Assembly (NCBI GenBank): GCA_030407085.1
Contig: CM059587.1
Span: forward strand, 70,047,001 to 70,111,000
Origin: Trichopria drosophilae
Lineage: Eukaryota; Arthropoda; Insecta; Hymenoptera; Diapriidae
Length of the DNA: 64,000 nucleotides
Direction: 5' to 3'
The position numbers were made by a program, and so were the translations under genes. Below the pieces are notes generated by a model. That model was not told the origin of the DNA. It saw only the letters and a list, made by a program, of their open reading frames with translations, and did not search any database. Below are positions 21,475 to 32,879 of the stretch, piece after piece; position 1 is the first letter of the stretch; every line of letters begins with the position of its first letter.

Positions 21475-21645
21475 TGCGTGGGCCCCGTGGTATGGCCTCC
21501 TCCCTGGCCCTGGGGTTGGCGTTTAGTGGGCGCCACCCTATTCTACCCCTAAATATGGTGCACGCCCCGTCTGCCATGTGATGGGCCGCTCCCGCCCCGC
21601 TAGCTGCGCACCTAGCGGGGATCACCTACGCGCACGCGTATCGTA

Positions 21646-21790
21646 TACTATTTTTTTTAACGTGTGAGCTAAGTGCTCACTTAGCACACTAAGTAAATAC
21701 TTAGCGCACGGTGCACGAATGTTCTACTTTGCACGCGGAAAACAGTGTGCTAAGTGAGCACTTAGCGCACGGAGTTAAAAAAAATACATG
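21646..21790. repeat. Short inverted-repeat block
   Basis: GTGTGAGCTAAGTGCTCACT with TTAGCACAC at 21661-21690 pairs with GTGTGCTAAGTGAGCACTTA at about 21746-21774. Outer T8AA and TTA8 runs extend the stem. CTAAGTGxxCACTTAG repeats are nearly self-complementary. It lies between the R1-type leader and the mariner copy. Confidence 0.6.
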
Positions 21791-21885
21791 TAGCGTTACC
21801 CAGGAATAACGACGTGGACGTAGTATTTTTTTGTTCCCTTTGGGGTGCTTGTTTTACGTGAGTCCCCTTGCCTCTCACTGTTCAC

Positions 21886-22933
21886 TTACTTGAGTAAGTG
21901 ATCGAAATGTTGACCTTCCACTTCAATGCATTTATTTATTCTTTCTTCAAATGACTTTATACAGGATAGTATCATATCTGCAGTATATGCATTCTAACAT
22001 GTTTTCACGAGTCGTTGGTACTTGTTCATAAACCTTACATTTTAGGTAACCCCAAAGGAAGAAATCCGGAGATGTTAAATCAGGTGACCTCGCCGGCCAA
22101 TTAATGGGGCCACCTCTACCAATCCACCGACCATTGTAATCACGGTCTAGTAATTCCCTTGCTACTCTTGAAAAATGTGCTGGGCAACTATCATGCTGAA
22201 ACCACATTGTCCATCGGACGTCCATAGCAATATCGTCAAGTAGTAATGGTAGTTCTTGTTCTAGGAAATCTCGATAATTTGTTCCATTCAAATTACCTTC
22301 AATGAAATAAGGACCAATGAATTTATTTCCTATGATTCCACACCAAACGTTCACCGACCAAGGACATTGATGATTAACTTGTCGTAACCAATGGGGATTT
22401 TCTACGCTCCAATAATGCATGTTATGCCTATTGACGCCACCATGGTTCGTGAATGTAGATTCATCTGAAAATAATACATTAACAAAGAAATTGTGGTTCG
22501 TTTGCATTTTTTGAAGTGCCCATTCACAAAACACCACTCAGTTATGAAAATCATCGCCATGCAGTTCCTGATGCACTGAAATGTAATATGGGTGAAACTT
22601 ATGACGATGCAATATTCTTTGAATACTATCTCTGGAAATGCCGGAATCGCGATGTAATTGTCGTGTGCTTACATGTGGATTTTGGTGAATAGCTGCTGCT
22701 AGTACAGCTACTTCGTTAGCTTCTCCTGTAACTGTTAATTTTCGCTTCCTTTTTTTCATTTCTACGCTGCCATCGGAATGAAAGGCATTCACAACTTTGT
22801 AAAAAAAAGAAAGCGAGCGAGCATTATCTGGAAAACGCTCAGCATACAACGCAACAGCATAGTCAATATTCCTCCTACATTCACCACAAACAAGAATCAT
22901 TTCGATTTTTTCGGGAATTGTAGCAGAATTCAT
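21886..22933 (-). pseudogene. DD41D Tc1/mariner transposase, copy 1 (broken)
   Basis: ATG at 22933. The N-terminal half has a paired helix-turn-helix pattern (STRQLHRDSGISRDSIQRIL near residue 90). The catalytic region has FSDESTFTN (first Asp), WFQHDSCPAHFSR (second Asp) and RSPDLTSPDFFLWGYLK (third Asp). The spacing between second and third Asp is 41 residues, counted here, which is the signature of the rosa-like DD41D group. Defects are a TGA at about 22540 where copy 2 has CGC, and a small deletion with frameshift near 21990. The C-terminal HLLK then TAA at 21886 is still visible. It would cut and paste its own DNA if intact. Confidence 0.85.
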
Positions 22934-23465
22934 TTTTAACTTGCAATTCTATTTAAGCAATGAAGGGTAGACAAAAAATAGTCACGTAAACTGAAAGTTG
23001 CTATTCAAAAAGTAAAGTGGCCTCCGACCGAATTACTACCAATACAATGGACTTCAAAAACAGTCTTACATTGAAAAACCGTGAATATTAAATTTTAATA
23101 TGGAGATTAGAAAGTTGCGATATCCATTTACTTCCCTTTAGGAAAGTAGAGAAAAATGAAGGTGAACTGGTTACGTGCGACTCAACTTATTTTATATAAA
23201 ATGATATGCTACTTTATTTTCGAGTTATGTCGCCCCCTAGCGTTATCTAACAGAACCGGCGCCGGTGATGGCCGAAATGCAAGCGATGTACATGTATGAA
23301 ACCACGTGAGTTCACTCGGGGTCCGATAGATGGCCACGAAATCCCCAAACGAAGTCGCACTTTCGTTTTGTTTAATAGAAGCTGGTTTGACCATCAATGC
23401 TCAGCTTATATATTCTCGTTTCGCAAAAAACTTACACAGAGATAATGAATGAGCTGAGTGAAGGG

Positions 23466-23503
23466 ACATCACGCGTTTTTTAATGGGTTGCGTGATGTCC
23501 TCT
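23466..23503. repeat. 38-bp hairpin at end of mariner copy
   Basis: GGACATCACGCG and its complement TGCGTGATGTCC enclose TTTTTTAATGGGT. It is present at the same position in copy 2 (47725-47765), with one change there. Confidence 0.75.
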
Positions 23504-23509
23504 TTAATT

Positions 23510-23950
23510 ACTTCGACCCAGACCATAGGTCTCGCGAAGTATTGAATTTGGTCAGTTCCCGCCGAAAAAGTACCCTATAGTTTTTTATCAAATGTCGACG
23601 TTTCAGGCCCTAAGGAACCCAAAGCAACAATTGGTGTCCGTTAGGTTGGACGTCCGTCCGTCCGTGTCCATTTTGTATACGCGATATCTCGCGACTGGCA
23701 GGACGAATTCAAAAAGTACAAACGGATTTGGGTTTCTCTTGGCCAAACTTAGATCTGATTAGTTTTTGGAGACAATGCATACTAGATTATGGGGAGGTTT
23801 AACAAAAAAACGCTCAAAAAACACGTTTTTCCATTTTTTAACAAAAAATACAAATCGTACAAAAAAATGTTTCAAACAAAAAATATAGAACATCGAATTC
23901 TCTACAAAAAAGGTTGTATTCATTTCTTCGTAAAATCAACGATAATGCCG
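23510..23950 (+). repeat. Dispersed repeat Y, copy 1
   Basis: TTACTTCGACCCAGACC, GAAGTATTGAATTTGGTCA, CCCTATAGTTTTTxATCAAAT and the later CTCTACAAAAAAGGTTxTAT region match 32926-33490 in inverted orientation. The mariner copy sits at its left edge. Confidence 0.65.
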
Positions 23951-24159
23951 TAAAAAGCAAATTAACATGAAATTAACATAAATTGTACAAACGCATATAG
24001 AATGCATATGTATGTATATCATATACATTACATGAAAAACAGAGCCACAGAGGAAGCAGGGGAGTGAGGCGGGTATGGGCCCCCGACCTGTCAAAAACTC
24101 GGCTAAACCGCGTTTTTTTAAGCATCAGTGTGAACAAGACGTCCTCATTTATCAGTGCT

Positions 24160-24830
24160 TCGGCTGACCTGCGGTCGGGGTCGAAGTTTTGAAAATGCTC
24201 GTTTTCAATTCTAATATAGGGTAAATATGCCAATGAATGGACGACTAACAATGAATGGACGATTTTCTACATATTTCTATTTCTTATGAATGTATGATGC
24301 ACAACATGCAACAAAATACATATTTTTATGTTCTTTGAACATTCAAAACAATATTTACAGTACTATTGATCTTCCAGTGTTTATTATTTTGTAAAATCAA
24401 AGCCAAGTTTTAAAGTCATCCAACAATATTACTACTTCGGCTCGTCTGCGGTCGGGGGCGAAGTTCTGAAAATGCTCATTTACATATTTTTGATACATTT
24501 TAGAAACAATGGATTATTATAATATATCACACTATGTTAGAACTCCTCCTCCCATCTCCCCCCTTAATTCCGAACTATGCTGCAAAGGGAGTGTTCTTAT
24601 AATTTATTCCTGTTTTTATGGATGCCTTATTAATACTTCGGCTCGTCTGCAGTCGGGGGCGAAGTTGTGAAAATGCTTATTTTCAAATTTTATTCATTGC
24701 AGAAACAAAACATTATTGCACTATATTAAAATATGTTCGAACTACCCCCCCCCCCCCCCCAACCGCCATTAATTCCTAACTATGCTGCAAAGGGAATATT
24801 CTCATAAACGAACATGTATTGTAGGCACCC
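24160..24830 (+). repeat. About 200-bp tandem repeat (2.5 copies)
   Basis: ACTTCGGCTCGTCTGC followed by GTCGGGGGCGAAGTT at 24434 and 24634, with a more diverged copy at 24162. Within each unit ACTATGCTGCAAAGGGA follows about 140 bp later (24574, 24779). A C17 run lies at 24746-24764. Confidence 0.75.
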
Positions 24831-25189
24831 AGTCTGTAGGCACCCGGGTCGGAGGCACCCTAGTTTTCACTCGAATTTTTATACAGTACATTCAAAACAA
24901 CATTTCGAAGTAAAATACGTATGGAATTTTTGATACGTTGCTTTGCCGATTTTATATTGCCAAAATACGTCACTTTTTTTAGGTAAAAAATGAACACTTA
25001 TTTAAATGGTCCGCAACTAATCAAATATCAATATTTCGAAAATTCCGTACGTATTTTACTAGATATACCATTGGAGATCATTAAGAATTTTTTTTTATTT
25101 GTTCTAGGTGCGAATTTCCACCGGCTACACCGCTTGCCGCGGACCCTTTTTTTAAACAGTGCATCGGTAATATGATCGCCATTCCGCTA

Positions 25190-25471
25190 CAGTCGAGCCT
25201 CCGTATTATGGACTTCCCTCTTATGGACTATCTGTTTTATGGACTTTTTTCTCCCCCAATTATGGACTTTTCCCTCTGTCGCTGTTTATCGCCTTCCCCC
25301 ACTTTTGTGCTTACACACTTATACATACATACAATACATATGTACATGTGCCGCCTTTCACTCGTACTTGTAGCGAAAGGCGACGAAGTAGGGGAAGCGC
25401 TCTCTCCCCTTCATTGACCATATTCGGGATCGGAGCATTCCCGACGAGTTCATGATACGGAGGCTCGACTG
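25190..25471. mobile_element. 282-bp pogo/Tigger-like MITE
   Basis: Ends CAGTCGAGCCTCCGTAT at 25190 and its inverse ATACGGAGGCTCGACTG ending at 25471, flanked by TA on both sides (25188-25189, 25472-25473). CAGT-ended short TIRs with TA duplication are usual for pogo/Tigger elements. The interior repeats TTATGGAC at about 25205, 25218, 25232 and 25259, and has no coding capacity. Confidence 0.8.
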
Positions 25472-25619
25472 TATTTTGTGATATTTTCTAATCAAAAAAA
25501 ATGTAGACGTATTTCTATATATGATAATGATTTTCTGTAAATATGAATACTTAATTTAATTGCCTTCCATTAAAAAAAATTCTCAAAAAAAAGAGTTATT
25601 TTTTTGGCCATTACAGTGG

Positions 25620-26400
25620 TGTAACCCCTTCATATAATAATTATGAAATTGAGAATTTCGGACATATCAATAAGTTAAAAATATTTTTGAAAATTAAATT
25701 AATAAAATAATTTGTTATAAATAATGATTCTTTCAGTTAAGGTTAGAACTGATGTAGTTTTAAAAAAATAATTCAAAGCCATAAATAATAATATTCAATG
25801 GAATAAATTTTGGGAGAAATAAATTACGGTATTTTTTCATTTGCATTAATGTAACATTTGTCAAACCGAATGAAGAAAACCTAAACATATATTAAATTGT
25901 CTGATAAATAATTTTTATATGCACACTCTTTATTATCCAAATAATTAAAAAAAAAAGTCCCGTACTGGGCATGAACACCAAAAAACAGCGCAACATTCCA
26001 GCACTTTAACCATTAGACTACCAAGCATTACGAAAATATATGTTGTATATGAACATCGGCAGAAGAAATTTGTTTTATATACATTAAATGAAAAAATAAC
26101 CAACATTAATAAGAAAAATAAGAATGCAATTAATATGTAGTATTGAAAATTACAAATAATTGAATAATTCGTTATTTTGTAAAAGTTGATTGTTTTGGAT
26201 ACGAATTCTCCGCGAATAATCAATTCTGGTAGGGCCGTTTCGCTGTCTACACTTCAAGGAGCGCGGGCACTACTTCGTTCGCGGATCAGCGACACGCTCC
26301 TAGCGATTGCGGCCAGAACTGACGTGCTGGGATTCCCCGGGGATTCGACTTCACCGCTGAGTCGACTGGAATTCCCTTAAATTAATATGTATACGAGCTT
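25620..26400 (+). repeat. Dispersed repeat X, copy B
   Basis: The core 26240-26385 is shared with copies A and C. The AT-rich left flank 25620-26200 (AATTGAGAATTTCGGACATAT, CAAAGCCATAAATAATA, CCCGTACTGGGC) matches copy C (37030-37640 inverted) but not copy A. Includes a tRNA-like segment on the minus strand. Confidence 0.75.
25955..26030 (-). repeat. tRNA-like sequence within repeat X
   Basis: Minus strand reads TGGTAGTCTAATGGTTAAAG (A-box-like) and later GGTGTTCATGCCC (B-box-like) 40 bp on. Acceptor-stem pairing is not evident. It is best seen as a tRNA-derived promoter region of a SINE, not a tRNA gene. Confidence 0.45.
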
Positions 26401-26634
26401 TATAGCTTCACTCGCTAACGCTCGCTCGGGACATCCGAGTCACTGACTGCTTATTTCTTTTCTTTTTATATATATTTATTAGGGTGTATCGAATTTTCTA
26501 GAATGTTAATGGCTGGTGGTAAATTGATAGTTTTTATATCTAGCATCCGCGCAATTGCCTCAAAACCCCTATTTTTGGGGTGTTTTTATTTTCTTTATTT
26601 ACTAATCGTTTCGTCAATTTATTTTTAAATATTT

Positions 26635-27215
26635 TTTTTTAATTGGAAGTTATGCCCAGACTATATATCTACAAAACCCATGTGATAAATTTTTTTGTTT
26701 TAATTACACGGTGTTTTTATGTAGAAGTTATATATAATAAAAATATTAATAAGGGTTCGGCTTTGTCCTACAAAGTTGGTTGCTGTTGATTTTCCTCGAC
26801 GTTTCGAACGACTTGCGTTCATTTTCAAGAGGTTACTTTTTTTGTTTTAATTACTAGAGCCCGTGAAAAATCGCTAAATACGTCATTTTGGATAAAAAAT
26901 GTCTCTTGATTTTTTCGTAAAATGCACATTTTCGGTGATAAAAATTTCCAAAGTTCACAAAAATCTTTTTTTTACAAGTTTGGTAATTTTTATCTCCGAA
27001 AGTATGCATTTTACGAAAAATTCACAAGAGGCATTTTTCATCCAGAATGATACAAAGAATTTACATAAATTTTGTTGGATCAAAAAATTCAAATTTTTAA
27101 AAATTTTTCCAAAAATGACCGTATTTAGCGATTTTTCACGGGCTCCAGTAATTAAAAAAAAAAAAATTTATTACATGGGTTTTATAGATATATAGTCTGG
27201 GCATAACGGTCCCAG
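26635..27215. mobile_element. Nested inverted-repeat elements
   Basis: The outer arms GTTATGCCCAGACTATATAT (26648) and ATATATAGTCTGGGCATAAC (27190) are exact inverses, followed by ATGTGATAAATTTTTT / AATTTATTACATG. Inside, 26855-27010 is inverted at about 27015-27150 (AGAGCCCGTGAAAAATCGCT; CATTTTGGATAAAAAATG; ATTTTTACGAAA-type). The 26710-26850 part lacks a partner and includes TTCGGCTTTGTCCTACAAAG. No coding frame. Confidence 0.7.
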
Positions 27216-27239
27216 TACACTTAATCGTATTCTATTTCA

Positions 27240-27392
27240 TCGTACCCCACTTCATAGCCTTCCGTTTCATCGTCTGGACACTTCATCGTCTGGACACTTC
27301 ATCGTCTTGGACACTTCATCGTCTGGGACATTTCATCGTCCAGGACACTTGTTCGTCCGGGGCTCATCGTCATCGGGGACACTTCATAGTTT
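27240..27392 (+). repeat. Degenerate 17-20-bp minisatellite
   Basis: Unit GGACACTTCATCGTCT, with variants CTTGGACACTTCATCGTC and GGGACATTTCATCGTCC, about eight copies, becoming irregular toward 27390. Confidence 0.8.
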
Positions 27393-27394
27393 CG

Positions 27395-27725
27395 TATGTT
27401 ATTAGCTATTCTACGTGCACCAGGTCTTCAGGGTCGCCGATTACTGGCTAGGTGGTGGGATCCGTAGAATTTTATGTTATTAGCTATTCTGCGTGTACTG
27501 GGTGTATAGGGTTGCCCATTATGTGGTCTAGGTAGTGCGATCCGTAATTTTTTATGTTATTAGCTCAAATACTTGCATCAGGTGTTCAGAGTCGCCGATT
27601 ACGGGGTCTAGGTAGTGAGCTCCATAGCTTTTTATGTTATTAGCTCTAATACGAGCACCAGGTGTTCGGGGTCGCCGATTACGGGATCTAGGTAGTGCGC
27701 TCCGTAGCTTTTTATGTTATTCGCA
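27395..27725 (+). repeat. 80-bp tandem repeat, four copies
   Basis: TATGTTATTAGCT starts at 27395, 27473, 27553, 27633 and (ending) 27713. Units contain CACCAGGTGTTCxGGGTCGC and GATTACGGGxTCTAGGTAGTG. It follows directly on the minisatellite. Confidence 0.85.
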
Positions 27726-28352
27726 GGCATATATGGACTCGTAGAGCTTGAATCCACCGTTGTCCCTATGTCATGGGGAAACTATGCCCCCTAGACCCCA
27801 TTCTTGTACTAATTGAACCTAACTAACCCCCTCAGGGTGTTGTAAGGTTTGCGACGCCACGTGCGACTCGGGGAGCTTCCCGGGTAAACGAAAACGAATT
27901 GAAAATTAAAAATATCAGTTTAAATGTATTCATTTTAGTAATTTTAGTACATTTTTAGCCTCTAGAATTTATTTTAATCGTTTTCGTTTGCTGGGTAGTT
28001 CTGTTTACACGAAACTGTAATGCGGACAACAGCGCCACCGCAAGTTGACGAGAAACCCATATTACAGTGGGCTTGTAATTTTACATTTTTTTTTACACAT
28101 TCTATGTAAAATTACCACGAATATCACTGGTATTTTTATTTCCACCTGTTACGCTGTAAATTTACATTTCCGTTGTAAATTTTACATGTTTTTGGTAAAT
28201 TTCCTTGCGTTTTCGTTGGTTATTTACGCGAAAAATGTAATTTTACAACGAAATTAATAGGATATGTCATCAAAATTGTCTCAAAATCTCGGAAATGTAA
28301 TTTTACTTTCACTTTTCTGGGTGTACGGATGGATACGGAATACGGATACTCG
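27726..28352. other. Unannotated DNA between repeats
   Basis: No gene seen. 28080-28250 is dense in GTAAATTTACA/TGTAAAATTAC words, possibly the decayed end of the neighbouring P-like element. Confidence 0.35.
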
Positions 28353-28497
28353 GGGGCGTTCGATTGAATACGTACACCAATCGTATCCCAATCGTATACC
28401 GCATCCGAATGGATACACTGGGTATGCGGGATACGGTATACGATTGGGATACGTTTAAGATACGATTGGTATACGTATCCACCTAAATCGAACACTC
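28353..28497. mobile_element. 145-bp hairpin MITE
   Basis: Starts GGGGGCGTTCGATT and ends with AATCGAACACTCCC. The arms are rich in ATACG/CGTAT words and pair across the centre near 28425 (AATCGTATCCCAATCGTATA and its inverse). No clear target duplication. Confidence 0.65.
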
Positions 28498-31400
28498 CCA
28501 ATCAATACCTAACTCTCATTGTAAATCATAAGATCAAATCATACTTTATTCTTATAATGAATGTTATTTGATATTCATTTTTTTTGCTTTCATGTTTCAG
28601 CCTTATATCGATATACTTCTGTATAATCAAAGTAATTAATTGTGTTCGATGATCCATGAAAGGTTCTTGGTCTAAATGATGATTCTCATCATCTAAAATG
28701 CGATTTGGATGACTATGCAACACATCTTTTATTAATATTTTATTAATATTTGTAGCAAATAAATTATTTCTTGAACGTATTGCTTTTTCTGCACATGTAC
28801 ATATATAATTTACATCGTCTGATGCAAACTGCAAACCTCCTCTATTTTTTAATGTTATTAATCTTGATTTAAAATTACTACAAGATCCATCTAAAATATC
28901 GCAGCATATTTGACAGTGAATTTTTTGCTTTAAACTGCGTACAATTGCACCAGCTGTATATTTTATTATCTCTTCTGCATATTCTGAAGTACACCAATTA
29001 CTTTCAGCCAGAGTGTAGTTATGTTCAAAAATATAATAATTATCCTTCTGTAGTAATGCACGTACTTCTTTAAGATTCAATTTATCTTCAGATATTGTTG
29101 TTCGCACTTTGAAATGGTCAGCTTTCATACCAACATTAAAATCAGCATTTGATTCTAAATTATCATTGTCATCATTTGTAAGTGAATTTGTAATGTTGCT
29201 ATCACATTCACCACAGTTTTCCTCTGATATAAGCAGAGTATTATCAAGGGTTTGCAGAAGGGGAAACTGAGACATTTAATTTATTCAGTAGCAATTTTTT
29301 ATAGGCGGACATGTATTGAGTCGTTGTGGGGTTATTGTTATGTCCGTTCATTCTTCGAATCGATGAAAAAAACATTTCAACGTGGTCTTGTGATATTTTG
29401 TAAGATAAAAAATATTCAACAATCTTATTTTCTATTAAATATTTGGATAGATTGAACAAATTTGTTAAACTAATAATAAAACCAACAAAACCTGTCTTTA
29501 CAGACTCGCAATCTGTGACTGACTTATACAAGGTTTCAGGTTCGGTTTTCATTGATTGCTGCTCTTTCAATTTTTTATTCGATACAGATCTCTAAATTAT
29601 CAATATATGAAATAAATACATCTACTTTTTCTTTCACAGAAGGCAACAAATCCGCTGTTATACCCCTTCGACTAGTTGTCTTGCAATACTTATTGCGAAC
29701 ATTTAACAAATCAAACATATCATTTATCATTTTGCAAAATGTTGCAGTTGACAAAGAATTTTTAAAATTTGCATCTTCTAAGGTAAATTCATTAAACCTC
29801 AAAGCTATGGAACTACTATTGCTCAGTACTTGAGCAGCTAAAAAAAAATTTCATTTTTTCTTTGTAAAAATTTACATGTCTATTTGTAATTTTACTCGCG
29901 CAGTGTAATTTTTCTGTCTGTTGTTTTTCATTCAATTTTTTAATAAAATACCACTGAATGTACTCATTTTTATTGTAAATCAATGGACCTTTGGTGGCAA
30001 AATAATTTCTGACGAGTTTAAGACAATGACATGGGTCATAAAAGATATAGACCGGCTTAGAAGTTACTGGATGTTCGAAATAAGGTTTAAAATTTATTTT
30101 GTCACTGTAATTTAAATTTGCTCCTAATTGTTTACAGGCAGTCTTGTGAGCTTTATCACCGTCAAATGAAACTGCATGAACATCAATTTTTTTTCATGCA
30201 ATTCAATCAACAATTCTTTTAATAAAATCGATTTTTCGGTACCATTTAATGAATGAATGAAATAATATGCTACTGGAGCTTTGAATCCCCCGTTAATATT
30301 CACCAACATAAAAACTATCGCTTTACTAGCTATTTTCTCTTCCTCTTTGTTTGTTTCTTTTAATATCTGACCACCCAAATCAACAAAACCTTTCCATGTG
30401 TGGGTATTTTTATCCCATTGTCTGTGCTGCTTTATATGCATTTCATCGAAAGTTATGTTGGATACCATTTTTTTTCCTGCTTTTAATTCTTTGAGAACAA
30501 TCGTAGATACTTTTTCTATCATTTCTTTTGAAATACCGGGTTTATACTGTTTCGAAGGAATCCAGCTATTCAGGGTTTGAGCAGAGGGCAAACATTTAAG
30601 AAAACTACGTCGGACAACTTCATACGCAGCTGGTGAATGAAACTGAAGTGTTCTAGCGAAGGTTTTCAGATTAGCTGGGAAAGAAACGGTTGGTTTTCGT
30701 GATTTCATGCGGTTAATGAGTTCTTGGACATGTGGTGGTAAATCCTACAAAATATGGACAAACATTGTAGTAATTTTTTATTGTAAAAATAAAAATATTG
30801 TAAATATTACATAATATCGTAATAAAAAATCATGACATAATCATTACGATGATTCAAATTTGTAAATATTATGAAACAAATAACTTTGTATATAAATTGT
30901 AAATAAATGTATATAAATTAATTAACTGTCGTTGTTGTAACAAAAAGTAACCTTTAAATAATGAGCAGCACTAAAACTAGATGTCTTTTCCAACTCCTGA
31001 ATGACGTCTTTCAAATTACGTATTCTCTTCTGTTTTCGATGATTTTTATTATGGGCAGCCGAGGTTTTCCTTCGTTTGTAAGTAAGATATCGAAGAAATC
31101 TATTCCACGCTTCTTCCGAAACAAAGTCAGTTCGGTTAATATATTCAGTTTTGAATCCATCCATAAATCGAATTCGTTTTCTTGGATTACTGATTGGAGA
31201 ACAATTTTTCCTAAAACACAGGATAATTATGTCAATTTTTGTGTACGTAATAGAAATGTATAAATTGTCAATTCAAAACCAACATGATTGTAAATATAAT
31301 TTTTAATTTTTTTTTACAATATTTTATAGACCAATATAAATCACATCACACTCAACACAAAAAAATAGATGCAGAATTTATAAGTTAAAATTTTTGTTTG

Positions 31401-31821
31401 ATAAATTACTTATATATCAGGTAAGAGTTTATTTTAGTGTTGAAAATAAAACCAAAACAATATCTTAAGAAATGAGAACAAAACATGTATATCATGCTAC
31501 TTGCATCCATTATTTATGCAATATTATAAAATTTATTACCTTTTTTTATTGTTTGTTGAGTCGTTGCATATATAACCGCCATCATGTTCATCTGCTGCGT
31601 TCAAATCCTTGCCTTCTTTCGATGTTGAATCTTTTTTGGCATTGACGTCTAAAACCACAGGCTTATCAAAATGTTGGCTATTAGATTATTCAATCTCCTC
31701 TTGAAGTCTTGATTCCGGTATTAGTTGCACTATTTCAGCCATTTCCATTTGTTCCACAGCTTTGGGTTCAATTATTTGCAATGAACTTATATCAGTGCTT
31801 GGAATTGCTGTGGAACATAAG

Positions 31822-32254
31822 TGTTACGGATAGAATCGATGTTTTATCGACTGCGGTACCCGGCGTAGGTTTTTTCCCACAAAGGTGGTTTTCCCTACGC
31901 CATTGCACACCCGCATGGGGGTACCTCTTAAAATGAAGCTGGCCTGTTAGGTTATTATGTAAAAGGCCCTTCGAAATGGTGACGATCTCGATACAATTAT
32001 TTGTAATTCGAATAGTATGATATCGATGTATAATATGACGTAGTCTATTTATATGTTCGAGAGTTTGAAAAATCGAACCAAAATGTGAAAAAGTGACGAT
32101 CGGGTGGGGAGAGAACGTTCCGGAACGCGAGAGGGTTATGAAGTTCGCGTCGCGATCGGATCGTCACCGGTTGATCGCAATAAATAATTAATAGTTTCTT
32201 GTGGCCGATCAAATCGTGTGTATTATTAAAAAGCCCTTCCACCAGTCGTTTACA
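31822..32254. mobile_element. Solo LTR, 433 bp, with ATAAG target duplication
   Basis: Begins TGTTACGG at 31822 and ends TTTACA at 32254, flanked by ATAAG on both sides (31817-31821, 32255-32259). The TG..CA ends and 5-bp duplication are those of an LTR retrotransposon reduced by recombination between its LTRs. It sits within exon 2 of the P-like pseudogene: the exon sense reads up to GNAY at one side and resumes at the other. Family unknown (BEL/Pao and Gypsy elements both make such duplications). Confidence 0.8.
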
Positions 32255-32513
32255 ATAAGCGTTTCCTATACGATATTTCATTTGAATTTCTTGTGAATGA
32301 TTGATCGTTACAGTGGTGACTGCAGATGTAAGATGTCTTGTAATTTGGAGTTTTACATAATTAAAGGCATCTATCCATTTCTGTCGCATTAATTCATCTT
32401 TAGGAAACCTACATGTTTAACATTAAGTATTTTATGAGAAAATATTTATATAAACAAACATATCAATATTTGAAATTTATTAACCAAGGAACTAAGTTTA
32501 AGAATAAACTTAC

Positions 32514-32578
32514 GTGTGAAAACTACACTCCGAAAAAGGGTTTGGTTCCTTCTTGCACACTATACACTTTTTAACCAT
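32514..32578 (-). CDS. Exon 1 of the P-like gene, N-terminal half of THAP zinc finger
   Basis: From ATG at 32578: MVKKCIVCKKEPN...CSFHT, with Cys-x2-Cys followed across the intron by FPKDELMRQKWIDAF, including the invariant Trp of the C2CH THAP domain. THAP domains bind transposon ends in P elements. The intron (32409-32513) is 105 bp, phase 2. Confidence 0.65.
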
Positions 32579-32879
32579 TTTTATAGCTGATTGCTAATAC
32601 ATAACAATTTTTTATTCTTTTAATGTTTAAAAAATTATGTATCATTTACACGTTAAGAAGTCTCTCCCACAAATATATCAAGAATCAAGTCATGTACAGG
32701 TCATGTACAGGTGCGACTGTATAGTTACGCTTTGCGCATGCGCGATAGAACAAGTACAAACAGGGCCCATACAATCAGTTTTCTCTTTTCATCTCTCTAT
32801 CGCGATTTCAGCTCACTGACGCACTCTATTCTTATATCTCTATGAAAAGAACTTATGCGCCCATAGGTGATTACCGCGC

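Larger units (their letters stand above)
20076..21640 (-). mobile_element. R1-type non-LTR retrotransposon, 5' part
   Basis: Minus strand. About 165 bp of GC-rich leader (21475-21640), a nearly complete endonuclease, and the start of the reverse transcriptase ending at the hAT-like sequence at 20075. A retained 5' end with a lost 3' end is opposite to normal target-primed truncation, so later rearrangement removed the rest. Confidence 0.7.
21780..23503 (-). mobile_element. Tc1/mariner-type element, DD41D family, copy 1
   Basis: Shares a continuous 1.7-kb block with 47725-49458 (copy 2), from GAGGACATCACGCA at its 5' side to GGTAACGCTACATGTATTTT at its 3' side. Outside these points the flanks differ. 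I cannot see matching terminal inverted repeats bounding the block, so ends may be frayed. Confidence 0.75.
28526..32578 (-). pseudogene. P-element-like (THAP9-type) transposase, four exons, frameshifted
   Basis: Minus strand. Exon 1 32578-32514, exon 2 32408-31540 (holding a solo LTR), exon 3 31210-30952, exon 4 30744-28526. The splice sites look canonical (CAC|GTAAGT, GTAG|GTTT, TTTTAG|GAAAA, AAAG|GTTACT, TTGTAG|GATTTA) and phases agree. The product reads: THAP zinc-finger start, a basic helical exon 3 with EELxK-like coiled coil (NLKDVIQELEKTS), then LQFHSPAAYEVVRRSFLKCL, SNITFDEMHIKQHRQW, TWKGFVDLGG, PVAYYFIHSLNGTEKS, DPCH and the C-terminal SQDHVEMFFSSIRR and NNNPTTTQYMSAYKKLL. These are hallmarks of P-element/THAP9 transposases. 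Frameshifts in A runs near 30190 and 29860, others near 29590 and 29270, one stop in exon 2. Dead copy; retained introns show DNA-level spread. Confidence 0.8.
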
